From Diospyros lotus (taxonomy: Eukaryota > Streptophyta > Magnoliopsida > Ericales > Ebenaceae), in contig NC_068343.1 of assembly GCF_014633365.1 (NCBI RefSeq), positions 24,707,307-24,771,306 of the forward strand: 64,000 nt of DNA. Reading direction: 5' to 3'. The position numbers were made by a program, and so were the translations under genes. The notes beneath the pieces are model-generated. The model searched no databases. It saw nothing but the letters and a program-made list of their open reading frames with translations, and had not been told where the DNA came from. Shown here in pieces: positions 22,465 to 34,178 of this stretch (its first letter is position 1; each line of letters opens with the position of its first letter).

Positions 22465-23029
22465 CATCTCGGCTCCAGGGCACTCTCGGTAGTCGATTCA
22501 GTCATTCATACGGTAATAAATTACCGTTATACCCTCAATTTATCCTTAAATTCTATTTTTGCCCCAAGATAAATTAGCCTTGAGTCCTTTAGAATCTCTC
22601 GGGTATTACAAAGGAAACATGAATATTTCCTCCAAATAATTCAAAAATTAGAATTGGATCCATACAAGACAAAGAATTACACTCAAAAGAACCACTAATG
22701 AGAATCCCATCTATCATACCAACAATCACCAAATTAGAAACAAAAATACAAAATCATACCTATTTAATCACAAGAACAGATTCACAAATCCATATTTAAC
22801 CATAAAATTAAAAAAAAAAGTACAAAATCATACATAATCCTCCAAGTAGTACAAAGGCTTTAACCTGAAGAGGAAAAGCCGCAGGAGGAAGTGATCGAGG
22901 GCGTAGGTGAACGGTGGATCTGGGTTGCTGAAATGATCACCATAGGCGAAGGCGAGGCGTGGCAGATCTGGGTTACTAAAACGACTGACGTAGGTGAAGG
23001 TAAGATGCAACGAATCTGGGTTGCTAGTT

Positions 23030-23395
23030 GCGGCGGTGATGGCTCGCAGCAATGATGGTCGTAGCAGACGCATCACCGGCCAACAAGGGAGAAAGAGAGA
23101 GAGAGAGAGAAAGAAAAATACAGAAGACTCCGATATGGAAGAGAAAAGGAAGAGTGAGACCACGACTCGCGGTGAAATTGGCAATGACAGGTGCGTTGTT
23201 GGCCAACAAGGAAGAAAGATCTGGAAGAAAAAAAGGAAAAGAGAGGCGATGGCTCGCGGTGGTAATGGTCGCGGCAGGCGTGTTGTCGGCCAAGAAGGAA
23301 GTGAGAGAGGAACCAAGGAACAGAGAAGGGAGAGAGAAGAGGTAGTAAGAGAAGACTCGTTGGATCTGGAAGAGAGAAGGGAGAGAGAAGAGGCA
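23030..23395 (+). repeat. Degenerate GA-rich tandem repeats of about 95-120 bp
   Basis: Three diverged copies share GATGGCTCGCRGYRRTRATG, GTGTTGTCGGCCAACAAGG and GAAGAAAGATCTGGAAGAA-type blocks, with a GA microsatellite near 23091-23110. Overlapping frames on both strands (up to 195 codons) are low-complexity Ser/Leu- or Arg/Glu-rich and are not accepted as genes. Confidence 0.6.
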
Positions 23396-23595
23396 ACATT
23401 AAGCATTTTGCGCATTTTAGTTTTTTGGCCATGTTTTGGTTGAAAACAGCTAAAACGGTTTTTTGTTGTTTTGGATTTCTTTTACAATTTTTTTTTTTAT
23501 TTTCGAAAATGCATTTTTAAAAACAGCAAAAAGAACATGTTTTCATTATTTTGAAAAACTGAAAACAAGTTGAAAACAGTAAAGAGAACATGGCC

Positions 23596-24555
23596 TTACT
23601 TTTTAGAGAGAAGCTTACACTCTAGTTTTTATATATAATTTGTTGAAATTATTTTAATGATGTTTTGATTATTCAACCCACAACTTTAATAAGTATTTCA
23701 TTAAGTCTTAAAATGAATTTTGTTGAAACATATTTTAAGATGACATCAGTAACAGTAATTTCAAATTTTTAAAACCAATTGACTAATTTTGTGCCCTATA
23801 TTTCTTTTTCAATTTTTTGCAAAAGGTAATCAACTAATTTTATTCTTTAGAAATCTTGTTGACCAAATTTTAAGATTTTGAAAGAACTAGTTGACCGGTT
23901 TGGAAACTAATCAATAGTTTATGTTGGGAAAATCATTAATAGATATTTTTCTATAGCTTGAAACTTGTAGGTTTAACTTCTAAAGGTTATATTAAATGAA
24001 AAGAGATCCAAAGTTATAAATACCTGGTTGTTTGAAATTCAAAAGAAGAGAGAAGATGAGATTTGAGAAAGAAAAAGTGTTGAAGCTTTTTGATTTGAGA
24101 ACCTACTATTTTATTGGGCTTACATTGTTTAAATTGTTGTTCTCTCACACCAAACTTGGTTTATTTTCCATAAGTCTTATTTATAGCCTTCTTGTTAAAT
24201 TTCAAAGAGATTTTTGTTGTTGAGAGTTACATCTCTCATTCCTTTAATCTTGTAACTTGTAGTTTCCTAGTGGGTGTGCTAAAAGACTAATGGGGATTGC
24301 TAGCTACATTCATTCAAATATTTTCTAGTGGATTTTAAAATCTATAGCTAGGAGATAGAGTAGTAGATGTAGGCTAGGGATAGTCAAACCACTCTAAAAT
24401 CTTCTTGTTTATTGTGTTTTTACATTTTTCTAAATCTTTTCATTACATAACGTTTTAAATATAAAAATTTTTGCATTCATATTACTCACTATTTTTCAAA
24501 AATACACCTCATAATAATTTTTTTAAAATACTCAATTCACCCCCTCTTGAGTATG
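23596..24555 (+). repeat. Possible LTR fragment
   Basis: AT-rich sequence with a TATA-like GTTATAAATACC (24014-24025) and a downstream end rich in TTCACCCCCTCTTGAG (24536-24552), a phrase common at the 5' LTR/leader junction of plant retrotransposons. No matching second copy, PBS or coding region is visible in the window. Confidence 0.3.
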
Positions 24556-26353
24556 CGTGCCATACAAACAAAGTTTGTTTAACATAATTAAGTAAATCAA
24601 TTTTTCTTTTGTTTTCCTTTTTCTTTTCAAAATCTAGTTTCAAGCAAATAATCAAAAGTGCATACACATAAACCACAAAAATAACTTAATAAAAGTTATA
24701 ATGCTAGTTTGATAGAATGAAATGCATGTATAAGTAATAGCTATGAGTAGCCAAAATTACAAACACAAATGAAGTTCAAAGGCTTCTAAAGTCACACTAT
24801 GAAATGTAAATGACTTGCAATAATAATGTAATGTCACATGAGGCACACCAAAAACAATACATTCCTATGAGTAAAAATTACAAGATAATTCAATCCGTGA
24901 ATTAAATAGCATGTCATATATCCTCATACCAACTACCTTAATAAGACTATAAGTACCATCTCGAATTGAATTCATGTCTAGTTCTTTATTTTGTTGACAG
25001 ATTGATATGAAATATAGAGGCAATCAAAGTTATTGAATAGGAATTCAAATTATAGCTAAGATGCCTAAATGATTAATTTACCTCCGAAATGGCATTTCCT
25101 TTGGATCCTTGAAAAGCCATCAAACCCAAAGAACTTTAGAGAATTGACAAGTACCCTACCACATTTAATCAAGGTATGCTACTATGACAAGCAGTAATAA
25201 CAAGGGACCATTCCCTTTCTACACTTACATAAAAGCAAAGTCCCTATTCCTTGTCCAAATAGTGTCGGTCCTTAAAGAATTGATGAGAGAAAATTTGGAA
25301 AATAAGAATCAAGAAATTTTTCTAAGATGTATACGTTAATATAAGTTAAATGCATGCATAAATTAATACTACATACAACCCTTTGAGAATTAAGGAATTT
25401 GTTAGCTATTGGTCGACTGTTGTCTTTAATTGGTAGTTCCTATGACCAGGATTGGTCATCAAATTCCTCCCACCATAGTGATTCACATATCCAAAAGTAA
25501 AACGATCCAAATCGTCTGATTTGCATAGATCTAAGTATTAATTTTTGGCCTAGAGGTTATTGTTGATCATTGTCCACAATGGATTTCGATGATCAAAACC
25601 GACCATCAGGCTCCCTTCGTCCTAGTAAGCAACATACCCAAAAATTAGTAGATCTAGGTTTTAATTTTCTAAATTACCCAAATCATGGTATGTGTGTGTG
25701 TGTATGTATTTCCATGTATCAGGAAGGAAATAGAGTTGGTAGAGAAAAACTTTACTGGAAAAAGACCATCCATAGACTAGAGAGATATTGGTCTGAGGTG
25801 ATGGTGATGGTGATGGTGGCCAATTGTTGGCAGCAATTGGTTGCTCGTGGTAGTGGCTCTACTGCAAAGAAAAAGGAATAGATGGATGGTGGATTGTACT
25901 GGAGGTTATAATGGAGGTCGTGTTATTTCATAGCTAGGGCCCATGGGTATCTCCCATGGAGGTGAAGGGCATCAATGATTGTTGAGGCAACCGATGGTAG
26001 TGGCAATGTAGTACTAAATAACATGGTGGTAGCAGTGGTGATGGGAAGTAGTTGGAGATGGCAGTGGCAGTGTGGGTCGCGGTCAATGTTGAGAGAGGAA
26101 TTAACTAGGGTATGATGGCGATGGCAATCGATGGCTACCGATAAAGCATAGAAATAGAGATTGCAGAGGTAAATGGAGGGGGTTTCCAACTATCCTTTTA
26201 GAAATATATATATATATATATATAGGGAAACCTTAATTAGGGGTTTCTCTATTTTATACCCAGGTCCCAAATCGTGGGTTAGTACCTAGTGTAGGTTGGG
26301 TTGGGTTGGGCTGGCCTCGCCCACGACATCTTGGACGTGCTTTTATGGAGAGC
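24556..26353. other. Gene-free region with microsatellites
   Basis: No coding motif is recognised. It contains GGTGATGGTGATGGTGG-type triplet repeats (25797-25820), a GT run near 25690 and an (AT)n run at 26204-26224. A 103-codon frame at 25570-25881 has no family-like features and is left out. Confidence 0.45.
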
Positions 26354-27486
26354 TGTAACATCCCAGTAAATTGGGAATGATTAATAACTATTAATCTAAA
26401 TCGAAAACGATTAGTAATTATTAATTATGGTATTTACAGTGATTATTGAATATTTAGTGGAAATGAAATAATAATAATTGTACTTAAGTTGATTATTGAA
26501 TATTTGTGTGTTTAAAGAAAATATTAATTTATTTATGTTAAAGAGATGGGTAATTAATTGTTGGATTATTGTTTGATCTCATTGGTGTTATATGAGGATA
26601 GTTGTTAGCGAGAGTTACGAGTGGACTCCCGTGGTGCAGACCGTGAGGTAAATGATCATCGAGGGTTATGCCAGCCTCGTTGATAAGCCTACTATTTGTG
26701 TGGCCAGTCGGGCCATGTGCAACGAGGTTGTTCGTAGACCCCGGAGGTAACTATTGGTTGGGAGATCATTTGTTTCCAATAAGGTCAAAGAGGGGTCACA
26801 AATGAGTGAATATATGCAGTTTCTATAGTTTGATGGATAGAGTTTGGAGGGCAAGGGCAGAGATGGGCACCACGTGTGATGGGGCCCAGAGTTCAAAGGG
26901 TAGCTCCACTCCTGCCATTATCAGTAGCGTATGAGGTAATTGCATTTGATTATCATTGAGCTTTGTGCTACGAATTAGATTATCATTGTGATTGAATGCC
27001 TCTGTATTCTGAACTTGTACTTAGATTGATGTGTGGTCGAGGTATTGCCAAATGAAAGTGCAATGGGAACTTGAGATAGCCTTGGGGTGCCAGTTGGATT
27101 ATGATATTATAATAAGAGAATCTTGTGTTGTTTGTAGTGTGATTGATGGTATTCCTTGAGCTGGTTAAGGTGCTCGTGGTTTTAACATGGTCAAATGAGG
27201 TGACAGATTAGCGAGATGTAATTAGAGTGTAATGTCACGTGGTGTACTTGTTGAACCCGAATTTGTGGAAATACTAGAAAATGATGATATGAAATGTCAT
27301 AGAGATAATGTGGGATGTTATCATGGAAGTTGTGAACTTGTCTTGTTGAAATGGAGTGAATGCGAATTGAGATGAGAAGGTTGATGAGTTAAGAGTTGCT
27401 AACCCCAAGAGTCAGAAGGAAATGAGGTGTGTCTCCCTTAGTAATTGGAATAAACCGACGAGAAATTTCGAGGATGAAATTCTGTT

Positions 27487-27498
27487 AAGGGGGGGAGA
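27487..27498 (+). other. Polypurine tract
   Basis: AAGGGGGGGAGA just before the LTR start at 27500, following CGAGGATGAAATTCTGTT. Confidence 0.75.
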
Positions 27499-27499
27499 C

Positions 27500-29807
27500 A
27501 GTAACATCCCGGTAAATCGGGAATGATTAATAACTATTAATTTAAATCGAAAACGGTTAGTAATTATTAATTATGGTATTTACAGTGATTATTGAATATT
27601 TAGTGGAAATAATAATAATTGTACTTTAGTTGATTATTGAATATTTGTGTGTTTAAAGAAAATATTAATTTATTTATGTTAAAGAGATGGGTAATTAATT
27701 GTTAGAAATTTGGGGTATAAGAGTATTAATAAGTGAGGGTATTTGTAGCAATTTTTGAAAGTAGTGGGGTTTAAATGTAAATTCTGGAAGTGGCAGAGAA
27801 TCGCTTTAAGTTTAATGGTGTGAGTATATGTGTTAAAGGAGCAGCTAGAGTGCGTGGCTTGCTCGCGCGAGGTGGGAGGCAAGGTTGCGGGTTCGACCCG
27901 CGGAGGCTATGCACGCTGGAGAGAAATTTTGGATGAATTTTCAACTAAAACCTTGCCCAAAACGGCCATTTTGGGCAAAGCAGTAGGTTAAATTGAGCTG
28001 CCACATGGCAGCTTCTGGCAGCCCCTCTCTTACTTCCTTTTTAACTGGTTTGCAGCGTGAAATTGGCCGATTTTGACAGCATCAGGGAAGGGAAAAATTG
28101 AAGAAGAAGAAGAAGACGCGCATAGCTATGGAAATGGGGAGGAAAATTAAAGGAAAAATGCAGTTAAATTAAAGTTTGAATATACAGGTAAGCTAAATAA
28201 TTTATGTGAATAAATTTGTACAGTTAGAATTTAATTTTGAGTGCAATTTTGTTAATTTTAGGAGATTATATTTTATCTTACAGCGTGTATTAATTAGGCA
28301 GTGTGTGGGTAGAATAACGCCGAAATCAGTTAATTTAAGGTAAGCTTCTTAGTCCCTTTGTGAATGTCCTTTGATTTATGGATTCCGTTTTCTTCCTTAG
28401 CCTGATTTGGTTTTAGAAATTATTTACGTACGTTGTGGGTATTTGTTATATATATTAAATTTAATTAAATTAAATAGGATACTTCCAGGGTTTAATTTGG
28501 TAAATGCTTATAGGGTATTGTATCACCCCTACTTCCTTGGGAATGATGTCGAATATGGTTAAGGATAGGTTCTTAATGAGTTGATTGAGGTTGTGGGTGC
28601 CCTTTGGGGTGAGTTGTTGTAATCAGGAGTCTTGCGTTTTGCTTGTGTGACTAGTAGGGGGTGGGATACAAGCTATTAACTATCGACCGTTAGGTCTTGA
28701 CAATTGATGGTTGGATGTATGGGTGCCAGTTATCAACTATTACGATAGACTAAAGACGGGTCAGGCAAGCTGGTACCACCGGACACCTACCCTTGGTGTT
28801 GTTCCTATCATGATATGGTTATGGTTTCCTGCAAGCATGAATGGTAATAACAAACGATGTGAGCTGTCATTCGGTGAGGTAACGTGTTGAATGTTTGGTG
28901 ACACAGGAGCGAACCGTTATCGGGCCGAGGGCGACTGTTGATTGGTTGTTCCTAATCACAGATTGTTGACCAGTACTTGGTCATTGTCGACTGGCTTTGC
29001 CATTATGTGGCATTTTGCATGACATTATAGTGCATGAGATTGGGTTTACATTCATTGAGGGGTCGTGCTTTGTATGTATGGGGAAGTGTGCACATTGGCA
29101 TAACCCGGTTAGCCTGTTGCATGCCGATTTAGGTATGATAGGCGAGCATGTGCATTTATAGCATTTTGCCTATGTGGGTTCTATATGGGCGTTACATGAC
29201 CTGATGCTTGGTTTATAGGGGTCTTACCATCATGTTAATGTTGTAAGAGCCATTGCATTACATGGCTACCGTTTGATATGGACTGTGGTATGGAGTTAAC
29301 CCACGATAGCTATGAGTGGAAGTTGGGCTCTTGATAGCTATGACTCGGGAACTCCAATATGTGGTTCTGATGGGAGCCACGGGTTCGTGTGGATAATGTT
29401 ATGGGAGCCCTGGGCTCATGTGCTTTATGCCAGCCAGTTCATGGCTGTGGTAGGTTTGTATGCCGGGACTTGGGTGCCAGGATGTGCATTTCCTATGTGG
29501 GCCCCAAGGACCATTATGTGCATTGTTATATTTATGTTGAGCACTAGGTATTTTGTTGCACGGTATGGCATGGCATTTTTATATGCAGCATTGCACTTTA
29601 TGCGGGTGTATTCTGGGTGAGGGCTGTATTCCCAGCATTACCATTGTTATGTAGTGAGGCGTATGCCAGGTATGGTTTATTTCTAGTTTTATCTTTGTCT
29701 TGTCCATATTTGGTGGGATGTATTCTGGTGTTTGGGGTATATTTCCAATTTTACCTATTCTTTTGTTATGCTTGCTAAGCCTTGTGGCTCATCTTGTTTT
29801 ACCATAA
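27500..29807 (+). repeat. 3' LTR of the deleted gypsy-like element, 3' boundary uncertain
   Basis: It starts at the repeat of the 26354 terminus (first base A instead of T). Its later part contains TGCTTGCTAAGCCTTGTGGC (29768-29787), a phrase usual near the end of plant gypsy LTRs. The closing TGTTACA is not found, so it appears truncated near 29807. It includes a T-arm-like GCGGGTTCGACCCGC near 27887-27901 and a GAAGAAGAAGAAG run near 28100. Confidence 0.5.
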
Positions 29808-30580
29808 TACTCTAAGCACAACACCCATTATCTTGGGGTATCATACATTCATGTCACAAAGCAACCCATTTTGGGCTTATAAATCCAATCCACTCTGTGG
29901 CACTAGCACTCGCCTATGATACCACACGCCAAGTATGTAGTGGCCCTATCATAGTAGTGCCCTCAATCCACTCTCTTAACTTTACGGCACTAGCACACGC
30001 CTATGATACCACATACCAAGTATGTAGTGGCCCCATCATAGCAATGCCCTCCGTCCGCTCTCAACTCTGTGGCGTAAGCACACACCTATGATACCACACA
30101 CCAAGTATGTAGTGGCCCCATCATAGCAATGCCCTCCGTCCGCTCTCAACTCTGTGGCACTAGCACATGCCTATGATACCACACCCCAAGTATGCAGTGA
30201 CCCCATCATAGCAGTGCTCTAGTCTGGAAGGGAGGTCAATCAATATAATTCGAACTCTTATTTGATAAAAATCATGATCACCCCCATAGTCTACACATGC
30301 GCATGAATTCATATGGTACCTCTTATCTCTTCCCAGAACTATAATTACAAACATGGTGTATACTTGGACATCCTTTTCCAAATCCAAATTTCCCAAAGTA
30401 ATCCTCAAGGGAAGTGTCCACACATCATAAGACAACATTTGTGAATTCTACCTCCCAATTCATATCTCTAAACGATCCACTTCCCAACTCATTTACCAAC
30501 CCTTACATGCACATTTAACCCCCAAGAACTTCCCATTTAAGTCATACATGTGTAATGTTCCCCAAACACAAGTTCCCATA
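29808..30580. repeat. LTR-like remnant with four tandem repeats of about 86 bp
   Basis: 29893-30225 holds four copies (spacing 87, 85, 85 bases) of a unit built on GGCACTAGCACACGCCTATG, ATACCACACNCCAAGTATG and TAGTGGCCCCATCATAG. The stretch is interrupted by the solo LTR at 30581 and resumes at 33293. No gene is seen. Confidence 0.7.
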
Positions 30581-33292
30581 TGTAATACCCAAGAATTTCC
30601 AAAGGGCTCAAAAGTAATTTATCTTAGGGAAAAAAATGTAATTTTCAGGTAAATTAAGGTTATAAGGTAATTTCGGTACAGTTATGAGCAATCGAATCGA
30701 CTACAGGGAGTACCCTATAGTCGAGATGTGTAAGAAAAATGATATGGTAATGACGAGCATATCAAGGCATGATTTATGGCATCGAAAGAAATTGGGACAT
30801 AGACAATTTTCAGTACAGCTATGATTTAGGCTGAAAAATTGAATTATCGTAGGAGACTTTCAAAAAATCAATGGAACCCCAAGGAGGTTCATATTTAGTA
30901 TGTAGAATAACCCTTCAGTGGTTTCGGGTTGAAACGAAAAGGTTTAAGATCAAAATGTAGATTCGGGCCTAAGTATAATTTTTTAATTTTGCCTAAAGGA
31001 ATTCGAAAGGATGTTATTCTCAAATCTTCAGGGATGAAATGAAAGATTTAGAGCTTGAGGGTTGTAATGGAACTATTGAGAAGCTCAGGGGCTTTAAGGA
31101 AAGGATAAAAGAGAAAATGGAAAATTGTAGGGGGGTCAAAGTGAAATTTTTGCAAACTTGAGTATGAGAAGACTGCCATAGCCGACCACCCACCTTGCTG
31201 GTCGCCGACAATCGCTTTCAGCCATGGGAGGCTCGAGGAAGGTGATTGGGGATGCTCAAGGTCGGGCCTAAGCCGACATTAACCACAAAGATGGTCGATT
31301 TTTCATGTTTTTTGACCATTTTTTGCCAGACTTTGGTGCATAATTTAAGGGCTGAATGATGATGTTTTGGCTAGATCTGGGGAAGGTAGAAGCCTTAAAG
31401 GCGTTGTGTTGAGCATCCATGAGCATTTGAGAATTTGGGGTTGCTTATAAATAGAGAATTTAAGGTTTGGCTTAATCTTTTAAAAAAATAAACTCTTAGA
31501 TCCTAGAGTTCGAGGAAATATTATGGGCAACAGATAAAGATCTTTTGTTCCCCATGTCTAGAGGATCAGTTTTTGAGAATTTGAGAAATTTTCATTAAAA
31601 GTTGAGGGATATATGAAGCTTCGTCGAAAAAATAGGCTTCACCAAAAAATCAGTTTGAGCAGTTAAAAATGTCTCCAATCAAGCGATTTGAACCTATAAT
31701 CCTATAGAGGAAGAAGAGAGGAAGACGTAGGTTCAAATGGAAGGCGAATCTGGTTGAGGAAAGACAAATTGCCAAAAAATGAGGGTTGTTTGGAAACCAC
31801 CAGAATCTAGTTGAGGAAGAAGACTGGCGTGTGCAGTGCACGCACCAGCTAGCCCCACGAGTAGTGGCGCATGAAGGATAAAAAAAAGGCACGTAAGGGT
31901 GCGTGCAATGCTAAAATATTTAGAAAATATTCCAAAAAATCAAGAAAAATAAAATAAGGGGGGTTTGTGTTCAAAGTTTTGGTGTTTGGCTTTCTGGTTT
32001 CTTGGTTTCCTCAACAACCAACCTCGTTATGCTTGCAAATGAAGCGTTGGGGTAAGTTCTAAAATTTTCTTTTAAAGTTCTTAGAATATTATGAATTGTT
32101 GTGGAAAAAGATTGGAGAAAATACTTAAGGAGGTATTTATTTGAAATATTAAGAGAGGAAAATGGGAGAAAAATAGAAGAAATCATGGAGAAATTATGAA
32201 AAATAGATATTTATGTTCCTTTGAAATAAATATGGTGTTTAGGGATCATTGTGGCTTGAGATTAAGTGATCTCTAAGTTCAGCACGAAAATCGAGGTTGG
32301 GCACCCAAATCGAGGTGATGCATATTTTTTGAGGTGGTCTGAACTTCGTGCAAAAAGGTAAGTGGTTCAACCCAAACCCGTTTTATGCAAATGAATCTAT
32401 CATATTAGCATGCTATGTTATGTTATGCATCATGTAGAGTGCATTTACATGTATTGATGATGAATTATGCATATGTTTATGATGATATTATTGATTATGC
32501 AACGCATAAGGGTTTGGGATTAGGGACTGGTGCCACTACTCTACCACAGGTGCACCTATACACCTCGACTTGGTAAGGAGGCTATTAAAATGGAGAGTCG
32601 CAATTGGGTGTGGTCGACTCAAATGAAAAGAATGATGTTATGTTGCATTGCATACACGTATGAGATATGAATGATGTACCCTTACTTAGATGATTCATCG
32701 TCTAACTTGGGTTTTGTCCCTGGATTATTCAAACATTCCAAATGGTGATTATAGCAGAAACGAGGATGAATGAGGCATGATATGGCACTTAGCAAAGTAC
32801 AAGATGTAATGATTGAATGTTATGTAACCCATGTGTTTAAGTTCTGCTACATCGAATTCTGAATGTTTTGAGGAATGATGATGTATAACCTTATTATGGT
32901 TAATGATAAAGTTAGGGTTTGAGGCATGTGATGACGTAGCCGATGGAGTCTACGTGTATATCCGATGTTCTTCTTATTCATGAAGAATTGGTTATGTTAT
33001 GTTATGTTTCAAGTCATGTTGAAAAACTTATGTTCTGTTGATGAATAGTCTTGTATTATGGGATATGTTCGAAACGATCATGTATTATTAATATGGTTTG
33101 ATATATGCCTAGGTTCGATTCATGCTTCCGCTATTGGTGAATACCTAGCCTAGCATTTATGATGTATGATGGTTCTCATGCTATGTAAGTAAATGGAAAA
33201 TTTTGGGAATTAATATGATGTTGCGATTGTTAAGAAAAAAAAAATCCTAAATTTCTTAAGTTATAACATGCCTGAGAAAGTGGGGTGTTACA
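30581..33292 (+). repeat. Solo gypsy LTR with perfect TSD
   Basis: Starts TGTAATACCCAAGAATTTCC and ends GTGGGGTGTTACA. It is flanked by the exact 5-bp repeat CCATA (30576-30580 and 33293-33297). No internal region remains. It is 2712 bp long. It shares with the other Tekay-like LTRs a GC-rich section with a short palindrome (GCGTGTGCAGTGCACGC near 31829-31845) and the late segment CTTAGATGATTCATCRTCTAAC. Confidence 0.93.
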
Positions 33293-33879
33293 CCATATGG
33301 CCCGATACTAGCTCATCATCATACTCAAACAGGCCTATCATGAATCCTCAACTCACGTAACACCTCGCCAGTGAATGCATGATTGTTCTCAAGAACATAT
33401 AGACATGTTTTGGACCAAGAATAAACAACACAAAACTTGGCCAAATAATTCAAATCCTATTCTAAATCAAAGTTTATCGAGTCTAGTTTACAACGCATCA
33501 AACAAATCTCAAAACGGATATTTCTACTAAAAGTTATGCCCAAAATAGTAAAGCATGTGTAGGCTGCCACAAGGCAGAAATGGTTGACCGTTTCCTAAAA
33601 GCAATCAACCAGTCAGAGTTGAGAACCACCCCGAAAACCCTCAAAACATGCAAGTTAAACACAAATACTTGCACCAACTACATCCTAACAACAAACACAT
33701 CATTCCCAAGGGGTTATAAGGTGGAACAAGCCTTATTTTGAAGTCCAAACGAAATTGTTGTTGTCAAAATAAAATAATCTATTTTTTTTTTCATGGGAGA
33801 ATACAATTTGTGTGTGGTTGATTACAAGAGTCTCTAAAGTCTTCGGGATTGAAGGCCTTGTGAGTATTTTGAGAATCAA
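33293..33879. other. Continuation of the LTR-like remnant
   Basis: No gene is seen. The phrase ACAAATCTCAAAACGGATAT (33504-33523) and its surroundings read like the - strand of a plant gypsy LTR. It leads into the 29-bp minisatellite. Confidence 0.35.
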
Positions 33880-34178
33880 ATGCTCTGAGAGTTGAGTCTC
33901 ATCACCAAGCATTTTGAGAGTTGAGTCTCGTCACCAAACATTCCGAGAGTTGAGTCTCGTCACCAAGGGTTTTGAGAGTTGAGTCTTGTCACCAAGCATT
34001 CCAAGAGTTGAGTCTCGTTACCAAGTGTTCTGAGAGTTGAGTCTTGTTACCAAGTGTTCTGAGAATTGGGTCTCGTCACCAAGTGTACTGAGATTTGAGT
34101 CTCGTCACCAAGTATCTTGAGAGTCTCATCACCAACGTGCGTTGAGAGTCTCGTCACCAAGTGCGCTAAGAGTTGAGT
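33880..34178 (+). repeat. 29-bp minisatellite, left part
   Basis: About ten contiguous copies of a 29-bp unit based on GAGAGTTGAGTCTCGTCACC plus AAGTGTTCT, with increasing decay to the right. The array resumes at 35614 after a solo LTR insertion. Confidence 0.88.

Larger units (their letters stand above)
18305..22610 (-). repeat. Solo gypsy (Tekay-like) LTR, - orientation, with internal insertion
   Basis: Ends are TGTAACACCC... and ...GGGTATTACA on the + strand. Flanks AAGGC (18300-18304) and AAGGA (22611-22615) are a 5-bp TSD with one mismatch. No PBS, PPT or coding region adjoins, so it is a solo LTR formed by LTR-LTR recombination. It shares long segments with the LTR at 48600-51685 (for example GCGGAAGC.AGATCGAAAC, a GC-rich section near 19556-19640, CATCTCGGCTCCAGGG). 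About 1.58 kb of it (20881-22464) is a later insertion. Confidence 0.85.
17606..23595. mobile_element. Putative Mutator-like element with long degenerate TIRs, opened by a solo LTR
   Basis: The left end (17606-17770) and the reverse complement of the right end (23430-23595) share an ordered set of phrases: TGTTCTCTT, TTTTCAGTTTT, a TGTTCTTTTTG block and AAAATGCATT. That is consistent with about 150-bp TIRs. Without the solo LTR (18305-22610) the element is about 1.7 kb. The right arm carries GA-rich tandem repeats. No matching TSD is visible at the ends, so the class call is tentative. Confidence 0.45.
26354..29807 (+). mobile_element. Internally deleted gypsy-like element without coding region
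   Basis: TGTAACATCCCAGTAAATTG at 26354 is repeated at 27500 (AGTAACATCCCGGTAAATCG). The first copy matches the second for only about 210 bases (to about 26563) and then breaks off, whereas the second continues about 2.3 kb. Directly before 27500 is GAAATTTCGAGGATGAAAT plus AAGGGGGGGAGA (27487-27498), the typical 3' end of a plant gypsy element. The interval 26564-27480 has no gag or pol motif. So this is a 5'-deleted or non-autonomous copy. Confidence 0.65.

Noticed and set aside
22828..23415. 195-codon Ser/Leu-rich frame on the - strand
   Set aside because: Product of GA-rich tandem repeats, low complexity, with overlapping frames open on the other strand as well.
27850..27905. Functional tRNA gene
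   Set aside because: Only T-arm and weak A-box similarity. No acceptor stem or anticodon arm can be drawn.
29312..29620. 102-codon frame with hydrophobic segments
   Set aside because: Lies in the LTR at 27500-29807, no conserved motif, and composition like the surrounding repeat.
33880..34178. CRISPR-like 29-bp direct repeats
   Set aside because: Units are contiguous without spacers and decay gradually, in plant DNA with LTR elements. It is a minisatellite.
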